Positions 1-14,125 of a stretch of DNA of 64,000 nt are shown here, in pieces; position 1 is the first letter of the stretch, and every line of letters starts with the position of its first letter. Source of the DNA: Myrica gale (lineage: Eukaryota > Streptophyta > Magnoliopsida > Fagales > Myricaceae). The notes beneath the pieces are model-generated. The model was given only the letters and a program-made list of their open reading frames with translations. It was not told the DNA's origin and searched no databases. The stretch is taken from positions 24,999,840 through 25,063,839 of the forward strand of contig OZ005602.1 of the NCBI GenBank assembly GCA_963930655.1, read 5' to 3'. The translations under genes and the position numbers were made by a program.

Positions 1-800
1 CTTGTTGAGGGTTAAAATCTTGTAAACCATTTTAACAGGCTATTAATCCATGCATCATCTGCTTTGAACCAGAAGCTTTACTTAAAGTCTATTTAACTCT
101 TTTTAACAATTTTTTTAATCTTCATACTATGTTGTTCCATCAACTGTTCCTTGGTTTTAAGTTTATGAAGAAATGAGAGAGAGAGAAGATGTGCAGAAGA
201 TTTCTTTGTATTCAACTGACAAATCAGAAGCACCTGTACACTCTGTTTTCGTGTAATATATACAGAAGAAAAGAACTCATTCTAGAAAGATGCGAAACAA
301 CTAAACATTGGAAATCTTGTGGAATATTAGATGGCGTATGAATGTTAAAGAACACACATCTTGGATGGCAAAAAATTGAAAATGAGTAGCAGTAAGAGGT
401 TTAGTAAATATGTCAGCAATTTGATTTTGTGAAGAGAAACATGAATAGGACTAAGAAAACTCTACCTTGAAGATGTTGTCGAACAACATGACAATCAATC
501 TCAATGTGTTTAGTCCTTTCATGAAAAACAGAAAATAGAGAAATCACGCAGTTGCTTGACAGTCTAAGCTCAGGTCCATAAGCAAATACAATAATGTGTA
601 CCCGATGAATACAATCCGAGCAAGCAGATGTCATCAAAGTCTATTGGGCAAGTCCTTTTCTTTTCTCCATCCATCTCATCAAGCCAATTGAGCCATCTAT
701 TTCTGGAATAGGCCGGCTGAACAAAACTACTCGAACTAAAGTAAGCTGGAGTTCTGTTTATATGCATCAGAAAGGAAGTTATGGAGATCGGGAACAGCAC
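1..800 (-). mobile_element. Degenerate Ty1/Copia retrotransposon 3' end (RNase H tail and LTR side)
   Basis: Read on the minus strand, positions about 640 to 300 give the end of a Copia polyprotein. The motif FHERTKHIEIDCHVVRQ is followed by QIADIFTKPL, the usual close of the Copia RNase H domain. The reading is broken by frame changes and stops, so no intact polyprotein is present. From about 300 down to 1 the AT-rich sequence follows the last coding motif and is probably 3' untranslated and LTR DNA; I could not fix an LTR boundary or a target duplication. From 640 to 800 the coding resemblance is weak. The family call is secure from the motif; the exact limits are not. Confidence 0.7.
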
Positions 801-1755
801 ACTCCAAAATATAAAGAGCAGGGCTGCTGTTATGAGACAAATCTAGTATCTTTCTGCTTGGGCTGGTTGAGGTTTCTAAATTGTGCCAATTCTCCTGGAG
901 ATAGATCTTGAATCTGAGACTTTACTGTTTGGAATCTTTTAGAACACCATGAAGGACTGGCAATCAGTTCTAAAGTCGAGGCAGAATTTAGAGCTATTGA
1001 CTCTGTTATCTAGAATCCACCCTTTTTGGGTTCTCCTCAATTGAAGTAAGGAAATTATGTTAAGCATATTTCTATTAGTCTCCTCAATCAAAGGAAGTCC
1101 AGAATAAACCATTTTCTAGATAGTAATAGGCTTTTGCATTTTGAAAAGGCAAATAGAATTTTCTGCAACATAGAATCAGGATCTTTAAATAATTATATTT
1201 TGGATAGATTCATTATAAACTTTCTCTAATAAGAAAGTCTTCTTTATACTTGTAAGAGCAAATAATATATAATTATATATAACGATAAATGGACTACAAA
1301 AATAAGACTCGAATTCATGCTTATTTTCGAATATGATTCCTAGTCAGTAAAAATTTATATTTCATTGAATTAATGTTCTTTAAAATTTGTAATGCAATAT
1401 ATTAATAGAAAAGAAAATTATAATAAATTTTCACGAGTAACAATCTTATTTAGAGAATCTCAAAAGGTTTGTCTAGTGATTAAGGTTTAGACTTTAATGA
1501 TATACTCTATTTAAAATCTCGAATTTAAAATTTCATAAATACTATAAATTCTTTGAAATTATCCAAAATTTTCGATTTTGACTACTCAGAATACTTAATT
1601 AGAAAAACAAATCATATCTAGAAAACATAAAATTGGAACCAAAACCAGCTACCTCAGCACGCGGATCACTTTCATCGGTCGACCAGACATCTGGACTGGA
1701 AGGTTGAAACTCTGGGTCCAGATTCAGTCCAGACCGTACGGATCCAGACCCGCGG
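801..1755. other. Intergenic, AT-rich; no gene seen
   Basis: No convincing exon or recognisable protein segment on either strand. The stretch becomes strongly AT-rich from about 1180 and ends in a short repetitive GC-richer part (about 1690-1755) built on the word TCCAGACC, which adjoins the next inverted-repeat element. Confidence 0.5.
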
Positions 1756-4700
1756 TCTGGATTAAATCCTAGGAAATGGATGACAGAGAGGCTTCTACGT
1801 CATTTAATGAGGTCTCTCTATCGTCGGCTCGTCTTGACTCTTTTCTAAGCAAGTCAGCACGCGTTCAATACCCCTTTTTTGTCTTCAGGTCTGTACCAGT
1901 CAGACCACTATAATTTAGGTGCGACCACACCTCAGACCACTGTGGCACTACGCGTTTTCAACCATTTTACTCCCAAATCACCCATTTGAAATCTCAAATC
2001 CCTACATTTTAGTTTCCCTCAAATCCCTCCCATTTCGAAATCCCTCAAATCTCACCCTTTTTTTAGTTTTCGTTTGAAGAGCGAAAGAAACCGCACATAA
2101 TGGGTCAAGGTGTGGTCGCTAGTTCTGTCTCTGTCTCTCTCTCTATGGTCTTTCACTCGATTTACTAACATTTTTTATTTGATTTTGTTTTCTGTTATGT
2201 TTCGATCTTCTTGTCAAGAAAGTCCCCAAGAGTTCCTGCACTTTTATCGGTTGAGGGAAGGAGAAGGTGAAGATGGTGTGGTCGCTAGTTGCTTGAAGTT
2301 TTCTGTCACAAGATCTATAAGGTAATGGATATTGGTCCTTTCTTAATGTATATTTCTAACCCCCTATGTGATCATTGAGGTATTTTTCCACCATATTACG
2401 TCTCACTTAGTTTTGTAGTTAGTTACTTGTATTTTTGTCATTTGTTTGTGATGGTATATGATTGTCCAACTATATGTTGTTACAAGCTCAAGATTTCAGG
2501 CAACGAGGAACGCAATCCATAAAGATGTAGTTGCATAACATGAAGATAAAGCTGATAGTTCTTGGTCATCGGTTGCAGAGCATGTATTTTGAACTAGATG
2601 TATTGTTTGTATTCTTGGTATTTTTGTTTGGTAGAGCAGATCTATAATATAAATGGTTTTTGTTTTTGTTAGACATTTTTAGTATAAAGTTGTGTTGGAA
2701 TTCGAGAAGCTCAAAGTAGTCCAATTTTCAACTTCGAAGGTTGATGTATGGTTGTTTCTAATTTTGGTGTCACTATCCAGTTTCCGTTTGTTGTTCATGT
2801 GTAAGTATATATATGTCAGTTTTTTATGGGGCATGTTTAATTGATATCTAATTGGTATGCTGTTTATGTTTATGTCCTTGTGGAGTTACAAAACGATTGT
2901 TAGGAGAATCTCAAAACAAAATTCCTACAAAATTCCAATTCATTAATATATGACAGTTGTTTTTTAAAAAAAATATTTGGCCTCGCGCTCAGGGCGCCCT
3001 AAAATTTCAAGGGGCCTTGCGCATGGAAATATGCCCTGAAAATTCCAGGGCGTCCCGCGCACGTGGACTTAGGAATTCCAGAGTGTCTCGAGCGCGAGGC
3101 CCTGCAATTTTCGGGGGCTAGCACTCGGGGCACTCTGGAATTTCAAGGGCCTCGCACCTGGTGCGCCTGGAATATCCAGGTCGTCCCTAACAACCAGACT
3201 GGCGCGCGGGCAGAGCGAGCCAATGCTTAGCTCTGTGAATCTGTTGGCCCTGCTAGCTAAAATTTCAATTATCCTGTTAAGGAGAATGGTAAACATAAAA
3301 GGGTAACTTCAATTCTCCCATGAAGGAAATTCCAGGGCCTCGCACTCGGGACGCTATGGAATTTCCAGAGCCTCGCGCGCTCGGGGCCTTGAGCGAGGGT
3401 CGTGCGATGGAAGACCAAAAGTTGCCAAAGGTTAAAACGATTACGTAATTCTCACCAAAAGAAACATATAGTTGGAACAAAATATAAATGATGATTATAT
3501 TAAAGAAGTATTTGATTGAATTACATGAATGATTGTTCAAAGTTTAATAGCTCATAACAAAAATTGTTCTACAAGTTGCTAAAAGGTAAATATTTAATAC
3601 AACACAATTATAAAATACTTCAGTAAAATCCCTTTCATTTGCATCCTCGTCTTCGTTGCCTGCAATTTCAAGGAAAAATAGTACAACAGAAATAGTAATA
3701 AAGAAGCATGCAAACTTAATACGCAAATTCACAATGATGGTGCATAATGCGTAGGTCATTGACCGCAAAGCGTAACAAATACATAACATATTACTTCATA
3801 CACAACTGAGAAAGTAAAGATTAATTAGTCTAGCGTAGAATAACAACTGTAGCTGAAAAAAGAGAAGAAACATTAAGGTAAGATGTGAAGTTTTAGAAGA
3901 TTTGGAGATGTCCATTATTTTGCATAACAAACTGTACAAAAATTGGCGTTCCAATTAGCACTGCTTAGAGCGAAAGAATCAAGCTATCAAGATATCCACG
4001 AGCACTAGAAAAAGTCATACCGTTGGAAAGGTGTTACTTCAACTCCACTACCGATGACCCCAAAATCTAAGTAGAAATTAAAAGAACCCAATTAACAGGC
4101 AAGTGAAGGGAAAAAAACTCGTAGTCATTATTTTAGAAAATCATAAATTAATAGTGGAAATATGTGAAAAATCACAAATTACTCACACAAATCACCTCAA
4201 AAAAATCTGACAACTAAAATGGAAAAAATAACGATGAAAAACAACTAATCAGTCTCAATTCAGAATAACATGAGTAGCGAAAAAAAACAGAATATACACA
4301 CTACAAACCTCTCCTGAAAGCCCTAACCCCGCCGGCGACATGCAACTCTCTTCTCTAGTCCCTTTTGGCAGCTTCAACTTGGGCAACAAGCTTCCTCATC
4401 GACAAGATGATGCTCGTTCGTCCCCTCAAGCGCACTCTCTAGCAACGCTTCAACTTCACCATGGAGAGGCTACGCTGAAGTGGTCGGCTGCAAGTGAGAG
4501 AAAAATGGAGTAAATGTTGGACGGTTGTGAGAAAGAGAGAAGAGATAGAAGTGATTTGCCCTAACAGTTGCTAAAATTCAACGGCGCAAATGTTTGGAAA
4601 AGAACACAAAATGCCCAAATTTGAGCATATCCCGCAGAAATTAGATTTCGAAATGAGATTTGAAATGAGAGATTTGGGAATAACATGGATGAAAACGCGT

Positions 4701-4896
4701 GTTCGCGCCGCAGTGGTCTGAGGTGTGGTTGCACGTAAATTATAGTGGTCCGACCGGTATAGATGTGGAGACAAAAAAAGGTACCGAATGCGCCCTGACT
4801 CGCTCAACAAAGAGCCGAGCCGAGCCGAAGACAGAGAGACCTCATTAAATGACGTGGAAGCCTCTCTGTAGTTCATTTCGTAGGATTTAATCCAGA
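1756..4896. mobile_element. 3.1 kb DNA transposon with long terminal inverted repeats (MULE-like, non-autonomous)
   Basis: Sequence from about 1756 to 2050 recurs in reverse complement from about 4896 back to 4600. Shared words include TCTGGATTAAATCCTA, ACCACTATAATTTA and CACACCTCAGACCACTG. The two arms have drifted with substitutions and small indels. No transposase motif is readable between them, so the copy looks non-autonomous. Inverted arms near 300 bp are typical of Mutator-like elements, but I could not find a clean 9-bp target duplication, so the superfamily is inferred. Short open frames inside (2110-2325, 3069-3789, 4571-4978) match nothing I recognise. Confidence 0.65.
2975..3420. 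repeat. GC-rich palindromic repeat cluster
   Basis: Inside the 3.1 kb element lies a patch much richer in GC than its surroundings. It consists of irregular repeats of a unit that combines CCTCGCGCTCGGGGCG-like words with GGAATTTCCAGGG-like words, which are partly self-complementary. Units recur near 2980, 3035, 3085, 3140, 3335 and 3360, spaced irregularly. Units occur in both orientations, so the patch can fold on itself. No coding potential is evident. Confidence 0.6.
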
Positions 4897-5501
4897 GCTT
4901 CAATATGATTCTGGCGTATAGGGATTCAATTTGGCTGACAATAATCCAAGTAGTGATAAAACCATAAAGTATTAACATGCCTCAATGTCTGATGTTGGCT
5001 TTTTCTTGTCAATTTACTCTTTTTGAAATATTTATTATCAACAACAGTAGTAGTAGGCTAGTTTAGTAATATAAAAGCTTGGTGCTCATTCAGTTTCAAC
5101 ATGGAATTCTCCCCTAACGTTATGTCTTCTTGGAGGCTATATTGTAGTTTCTTTAACTATTTGTGTGTCACTAGTTGGCATGCATATATTTTCTCTTCCC
5201 TTCATCGTTTAATTCTGTCAAGTTAAAATTCTTTGGATGGAAGAGTAAGGGATTAACATTCTGCCCTGGCTGCCTAATTTTCATACCCTCAATGATGTTT
5301 TGTGTTTGGATCCCGATGAAAGAACTGTTTCTCCATCATGAAGATTGATGCTACCGTTAGTTTTATAGAGCAAAATCAATTGGTGTGCAGTTACAAGTAC
5401 TTGAGATGCATGAATACTTAGGTTGGGCAACGTTTAGATCTTACAGCAATTTTAAGGTAAACATAAGCAAGATGATGTCACTGAGGTAAAATTATATAAA
5501 T
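4897..5501. other. Intergenic; no gene seen
   Basis: Unique-looking AT-rich sequence between the 3.1 kb element and the solo-LTR-like sequence. No recognisable protein segment or RNA gene. Confidence 0.45.
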
Positions 5502-6060
5502 TGTTAGAGATAATATCATAATCAAATCTTAAAGATTTGATATGATATTATAGGGTGGGTTTGTTTTGTAAAATTTTAGTGTTGTTAAAATTTTAGGTAT
5601 TGGGTTTAGTGAAAAAGTAAAGAGAGAGGTAATTTTTTTATATTTTTTGTAGTGAAAAGTAATGATTTGATGGGGGAGAGAGATTATATTGTAATATTTT
5701 ATTGTGTTAAAATTTTAGATGGTGTAAAATTTTAGAACGCAAACGCAGCCTATGATTATCACAATATCAAATTTTTGATATTGTTATGAAGATTCAAATT
5801 CAAATTCAAATGTAGAGATTTAAATTTAAATATAGGATATTCTCCTATTATGCTTTGTATTATCTCTATAAATAGAGATCTTCAATTGTAATCTGTATGA
5901 ACTCATAATACAAAATACAACCATAGAGGGCTTTCACAGTGGAGGTAGGTCTTCTAGACCGAACCACTTAAAATCTCTTGTCTCTTGTTACTATTTATCT
6001 CCCCTCTTCATTTTCACCTTTTTCTTCTTAAATAACTGATCAAAAAATCATGAAAAGTCA
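5502..6060 (+). mobile_element. Solo-LTR-like sequence split by a MITE
   Basis: The stretch opens with TGTTAGAGATAATATCATAATC. After an interruption it resumes at about 5751 with retrotransposon LTR character: a TATAAATAGAG promoter-like box near 5868, the word CAATTGTAATCTGTATGAAC, and CT-rich sequence to about 6010. The interruption is a dispersed MITE (5553-5750). The right end and target duplication are not clear, so the call as a solo LTR is an inference from composition and from the TG start. Confidence 0.45.
5553..5750 (+). mobile_element. Dispersed MITE, copy 1
   Basis: About 198 bp, beginning GGGTGGGTTTGTT and ending AAACGCAGCC, which are imperfect inverted ends. The body carries TTAGGTATTGGGTTTAGTG and TGATTTGATGGGGGAGAG. 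The same body recurs near 29262-29460 and 48275-48451, and in degraded reverse orientation near 30890-31030. No coding capacity. Confidence 0.7.
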
Positions 6061-7490
6061 ATTAGGATCAGTTATACATGATCTCTCTCTCTCTCTCTCA
6101 TGTTGGATGAGCTGCACACAAATCCCCTTCCCTACTATGATGAAGATGAACCAGAACTAAGATGATGCAACTAAAAGTTTTTCACTTCTAGCCAGAAGAA
6201 AAGTGATACTCATATGGAGCTGAACTAGGATAATGCAACTAAATTTTTTTCACTTGTAACCGGAAGAAAAGTGGTACTCATAAATCCTTCACTGTTGGAT
6301 AATGTGGGCACATCTATTTGAGTCCTGTAAAATTAAATGCTGTGATTCTAAACTGAGTCTAATGAAGCCCACTATGAGGTCTATAATTTTGTTGAAGTTT
6401 CCTCTTGGACAAAATAAATGGAGTTTCATTGTTTAGGCGTGTGGGCAAGAATTGGAAATGCAAGATAGACTCATATAACTGAAGTTTTTCCCCTGAAGTT
6501 TGTGTTGTGTCTGGCATACAGGATGTGTCGACGTGCAACATTTCTATATCCTTGTTAGCCTTAAGTATCCTGCCCCAAGTGTGTCTGCCATACTAAAATC
6601 CTTTTACAAATTCCTTTTTACTTTTATAACTCACGCTCGGCATGGTCAAGAACACTAGGGTGCTACTTCACTAATGTCCATATGCCTTGGCTCGTATATC
6701 TTCTTTTCCATCCTGATCCATTTGAGACTATATCTTCGACTAGGTCATAAGTCCACAGGTATTCTCTACTCGCACCATTGAACCAATGCGCTATTTTGGG
6801 ACTTGGTTGTTCTCCAGTGCCTTCAAAGCAAACCAAATGCTCCTCCTATCTGGTCTTTGATGTTGAAAAGTGAGTACCTGTGATTTTACAATGGAAAGAC
6901 GGATGGTGAGTAGATACTGCATTATTGAAGACTTATTGGGGATGAAAGGGAACGTGCTGACTTGATTATTTATCCTTTATTCTGATACCCTAGTATCAGC
7001 ACACTACATTGTTCGATGTAATGTTTATTTTAGGGGATAATACCATTTTTGCCTCTGTTTACTTTCTGCCGATGCTGGTATCAGTTCTGGCATCATATAT
7101 GCCTTGTATCCAACCACTTGCTCTACTCCACCCTTTCCTAATATTTCTCATCTTCCCCCTTGTATCATGGAACCAACCATAGAATTGAACCTAAACAGAA
7201 AATACAACTCTTTTGTGGTAAAAAAAAATTATTGTATTCTTAATGTGTGGCCTTCGCATGGCGAAATGATGGAATCCCTGCATAAATGAAGTAAAGGAAA
7301 GCAGTGTAGCATCTTTTTAGATATAGACTGGAGCAGTTGTAAAATTCGTATGCAGCTTGATTGTCCATTTTCAAACTTTTCACATATGTTTGTATATTTG
7401 TTTATTTTAGGTTTTCACTGTATTTTATAATAGTACCTTTCCCTGTTTCTTAGTAGATGTTAACACCTACTGTCCGTGTGTGACAAACAG
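6061..7490. other. Intergenic with a local 65-bp direct duplication
   Basis: No gene recognised. Positions about 6149-6213 and 6222-6290 are two diverged copies of one unit containing TTTTTCACTT, GAAGAAAAGTG and TACTCATA, in direct orientation. The rest shows no element ends. It precedes the first recognisable exon of the CSLC relic and may hold its lost 5' part, but no N-terminal CSLC segment is readable. Confidence 0.4.
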
Positions 7491-9908
7491 GTTTACCAAC
7501 AATCTATTGCGGCAGTTTGTATCCAGGATTGGCCAAAGGATAAAATGCTTGTACAGGTTCTAGATGATTCTGATGAAGTAGATGTCCAACTTCATATCAA
7601 GGCAGAAGTACAGAAATGGCAACAAAGGGGTGCCCGCAATTTATGTTTTGACGTGAAAGCACTCTGTAGAAAAGGACTTGTTTAGACAGTCAGCTTATAT
7701 TCTCTGATGAGCAAGAAAATATATTCAAGAGAAGAGAAGCTGCAGTCTTGATATATGCATGAATCCTCAGGGAAAGAAAGATGTATTTGTTACATTTATT
7801 TGATTAGCCATGTATAGGATTAGAAGTAAATACCCAAAGCATTTCAAACTTGAGGTAGAAGACATGGAACATAGGTGGTTCACAATCTTCTCAAACAATT
7901 TTTATAGTTGTCTGTCAATGTAAATGCCATGCGCATCAGCATATGGATGGCATATCATGTGTTCTGTGCAAAAAGAGCTGTCAAAGGAATGTAGGAAGGT
8001 TTGGAATGTGGATGTTGACATAGACACAGTGGGCTTTTTTTCATTGAGGCTTACAACAGTCTTTATTGTTCAAGCCAAGCTTGATTTTCTTACTCTTTTG
8101 CAATTGTCAAATTTCTGTTGCCTTGTTATCCTCTCTTGTTGCTTTGGTGTGAGCCTCAGTTCATTGGATGACAGAATTGCAAATAACTCAAGTCCCAAAT
8201 TCATTTTGACTAAAATTAGTAACTTAACGGGCCCTTTCAAACCTGCTTCCTTCCAATAGTCAGGCTTTCTTTGCTGGTACACTACACCAAGGAAGTTCTG
8301 TCATAGAGATCATTCAACCAATAACAAGAATGTTCAAAGCGAGCCACTTTATGCTCCCAGCATGGGGCCTGCCACTGTGGATTGTGGGTTTCTTTTATAT
8401 TCCAACTGGGAACATAAGATCTGGGTCATTTGCAAACAAGAAGCAATTGTCCAAGTAGTACCTTTGTGTACTGTGATGCAGATATTGATGATCTACTAAT
8501 TCTCATTTCTCTGACGACAATTTTATAATTCTTCTTGTTGAAGGGCAATGATGATCTGTCTTTGGTCCAGACAAGGTGGGCATTTGTGAACAAGGATGAG
8601 AACTTGCTTACAAGATTGCAGAACATAAATCTGGCATTCCACTTTGAGGTTGAACAACAGGTCAATGGAGTGTTTATCAACTTCTTTGGGTTTAATGGAA
8701 CTGCTGGTGTTTGGATAATTAAAGCCCTTGAAGAATGTGGTGGCTGGTTGGAACGAACAACAGTTGAGGACATGGACATTGCCGTTCGTGCTCATCTTTG
8801 TGGGTGGAAATTCATATATCTGAAGACTGAATGATGTTAAGGTTTGACGTATTGCCATGTGTGAGTTTCCTATACCTTTTGAGATGATCATAAGTTTTAA
8901 CTTGCATCTCTTTTCCAGTGCCTTTGTGAACTCCCAGAGTCCTACGAGGCATATAAAAAACAGCAACATCGATGGCATTCTGGTCCAATGCAGCTGTTCC
9001 GTTTGTGCTTTATTGACATTCTCCGCTCAAAGGTATGGAAGTTTCATTTGGTTGTGATGCATGACATTGAATATTATAGTTGCCAAAAACGAGTTGAATA
9101 TTTTGACTGTTTAGTAACTATGGCTGTCTATTAGACTAGATGATATTGAATTTTATCTCGAGGTAATGAGGAAGCATGGGATTATCCGATTATGTGGTTG
9201 ACTAATCATAGTCCTCTTCTACAAACAAACTAGGAAATTTCCATTGAAGCTTTCATACAAAGATATGCGCTGCCACACAAACAACAACATCTACTATATC
9301 CTACTAAATATTTCACCTTGACGTTCGTGTTTTATCTAGAATTATTTCTTTGGCATCTCAGGTGAGCTTAGCTTTCCCTCAGTGAGAAGCTTATCCTGCC
9401 ATTTTATTCATTCACCCTCTTTTGCATCATTCTTCCCCTGACCATGTTTCTGCCAGAAGCTCAGCCACCTGCTTGGGTTGTTTGTTACTTTGTTATATCC
9501 CGGAAATCATGTCTATCTTGAATATCCTTCCAGCACCTCGTTCATTCCCTTTTATAGTTCCTTACCTTCTTTTTGAGAACACCGTGACTGTTACCAAATT
9601 TAATGCCATGATATCCGGATTGTTGAAGTTTGGAAGTTCTTACGATCCACTTATGGAAAACACCAGTCTTCACAGGTCATCCTCGGAGTCAGGCCTTGAG
9701 GAACTAAGCAAACTACAAACATCGAAGAAAACTGGGAAAACTAGAAGAAACCGTTTGTATAGGAAGGAACTCGCACTCGCATTCATTTTATTAACTGCCT
9801 CAGTGAGAAGCTTGTTGTCCGCCCAAGGAATTCACTTCTATTTTCTATTATTTCAAGGAGTCACTTTCTTGGTGGTTGGCCTTGATTTGATAGGCGAATA
9901 GGTGAGTT
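7491..9908 (+). pseudogene. Cellulose-synthase-like C (xyloglucan glucan synthase) pseudogene
   Basis: CSLC proteins are Golgi family-2 glycosyltransferases that make the beta-1,4-glucan backbone of xyloglucan. Four pieces remain. Exon 7491-7640 reads [20 protein letters not shown] and VLDDSDEVD, with the catalytic-region Asp motif. Exon 8543-8850 carries [20 protein letters not shown] and [12 protein letters not shown]. Exon 8919-9032 carries [18 protein letters not shown], the QxxRW motif. The last exon, about 9360-9903, carries [26 protein letters not shown] and the C-terminal transmembrane part. Breaks: the N-terminus and the segment after KWQQRG are gone; about 7 extra bases near 8822 shift the frame before NDVK; a frame break lies near 9485; about 25 codons are missing after GSSY (9640); and TAG at 9899 replaces a Gln codon just before the family stop. 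Identity is firm from several family motifs; loss of function is well supported. Confidence 0.9.
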
Positions 9909-11308
9909 GACTTTTCAGAGATTGTTCTTTGGAGTAATGTTGGAAGCTATTTCCTAGGACTGGAACAGGGATTTAGTTCGCCCTTGGAACAGCGGAGGCA
10001 ATGGAGCATTTGCAGTTCATACCTGCATTTTGGGGATTTTTGGCTCCCAATTGAAGCACTATCTTCATGCTTGGCACGTATTTTCAGTCCATATGCTTAT
10101 CTCGTCTAAAGTACTCGTCTCATTGTTGTTGCCAAGTCAAGATCCTTAATTATAAAGTTGTCTCAAGGTGTGTCAAAGGATTATGAGCTTCAAAGAGTAG
10201 TAAAGAGGAAAGAATTCTTATGTCCAACCTGTGTAAGAGCTACCTTTGAAGCTGCTTGCCAATGCTGAACGAGGCTCAGGAAGTGTCAGATCATGACATT
10301 TTTATTTTTATTTTCACTTTCTGGGAAGATTATTAAAACATTCTTTATTTTTGTTATTCAGGGACTTGTGTACATTTAGATATATTGTATTCATTTTGGT
10401 GGTGAAATTAAATCAAGATATTATCAGACTTGTGGTTATGCCTATTCCAGTGGGCATGGTTGGACACATGCTGTTGTTTGAATTGAGTCGGGATTTCTAG
10501 AAATTTGTTAGATTATTCCAAGAACGGTGCTATGGCTGATAGACAGGTCAAGGAATACTAAGAGCTTCCTTTTTCGTTTCAATTGACGTGTGCTTTAACT
10601 GTTTTAATAGAATTTTGAAGATACACGTGTATTCATCACAGATAATTGTCACTCAACTTGCATCACAGCAACAAGATGATTCCCTATTTGGTAACTCTTG
10701 TCCTAAGCAGCTTTTATGGACAGTTCACAGCAAGAAAAACCATCTTCCTGTGAGTGGCCAAACCTCCCAAATTGTCCATCCTTTCACTCCCTTTCAACAT
10801 TCTATCCAACCATACTTGTACTACGTTCTTACAACCCTAAGAACTCATTGTCTCTCCTACATGCCTTTGTGCCAACAAAACCGTTAGGCTACTAACCAGG
10901 ATATAACTGGAAGCAAACTGAAATGGTCAACTTTGAAACCTGCGGACAAGAAGGAATAGATGATGAAGACGAGATCAAATAGTTCCCAAATGCCATGTTA
11001 GTTTCCCCAATTATAGTTCACACATTCCGTTCAAATTTTAATGGAAGGGACACATTTAAGGTTAGCCCTACCAAGCATTCTATCCAACCATAATCATTAA
11101 GTTCAAAACTACTAATGCAAAATAATGGAAACACCCAAAATCTGAAGTGACCAATCTTCTAATGATGCCGAAAAATGTAGACAATCATTCAAAGCAGCCA
11201 CCTGACAAATATCAGCAAAAATGTATCACAGAATCCTCTCTGACGGAAGCCACAACGTTCAAAGTTGAGACTCCATGTAGGCAAAATCAAAACACTGAAA
11301 CAGTAAAA
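9909..11308. other. Intergenic between the CSLC relic and RPS8
   Basis: About 9909-10450 probably corresponds to the former 3' untranslated region and flank of the CSLC relic. No protein segment, RNA gene or element end was recognised. The last few hundred bases before 11309 would include the 3' untranslated region and polyadenylation region of the minus-strand RPS8 gene. Confidence 0.4.
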
Positions 11309-13962
<2,654 letters not shown>

Positions 13963-14012
13963 CTTGACGGAGATGTGACCAGACTCGCCTTCGCTCTCAC
14001 CTCCTCCCTCTA

Positions 14013-14044
14013 AAACCCTATTTCTCGCCTCTTGTGAAACCCTA
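14013..14044. promoter_or_regulatory. Paired telo-box words upstream of RPS8
   Basis: AAACCCTA occurs at 14013-14020 and again at 14037-14044, just 5' of the minus-strand RPS8 start at 13962. Telo boxes in the promoter or 5' leader are a known feature of plant ribosomal-protein genes. Their position here fits that role; activity is inferred. Confidence 0.55.
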
Positions 14045-14125
14045 GTTCTCGCTTATGAAACCTCCACCGAGGCTGTTTTCGTCGTTTAAATATCATTACC
14101 CGTGACTGATTAAAAAAAAGGAAAT

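Noticed and set aside
8523..8978. 151-codon minus-strand frame opposite the CSLC exon
   Set aside because: It is the antisense shadow of the conserved CSLC reading.
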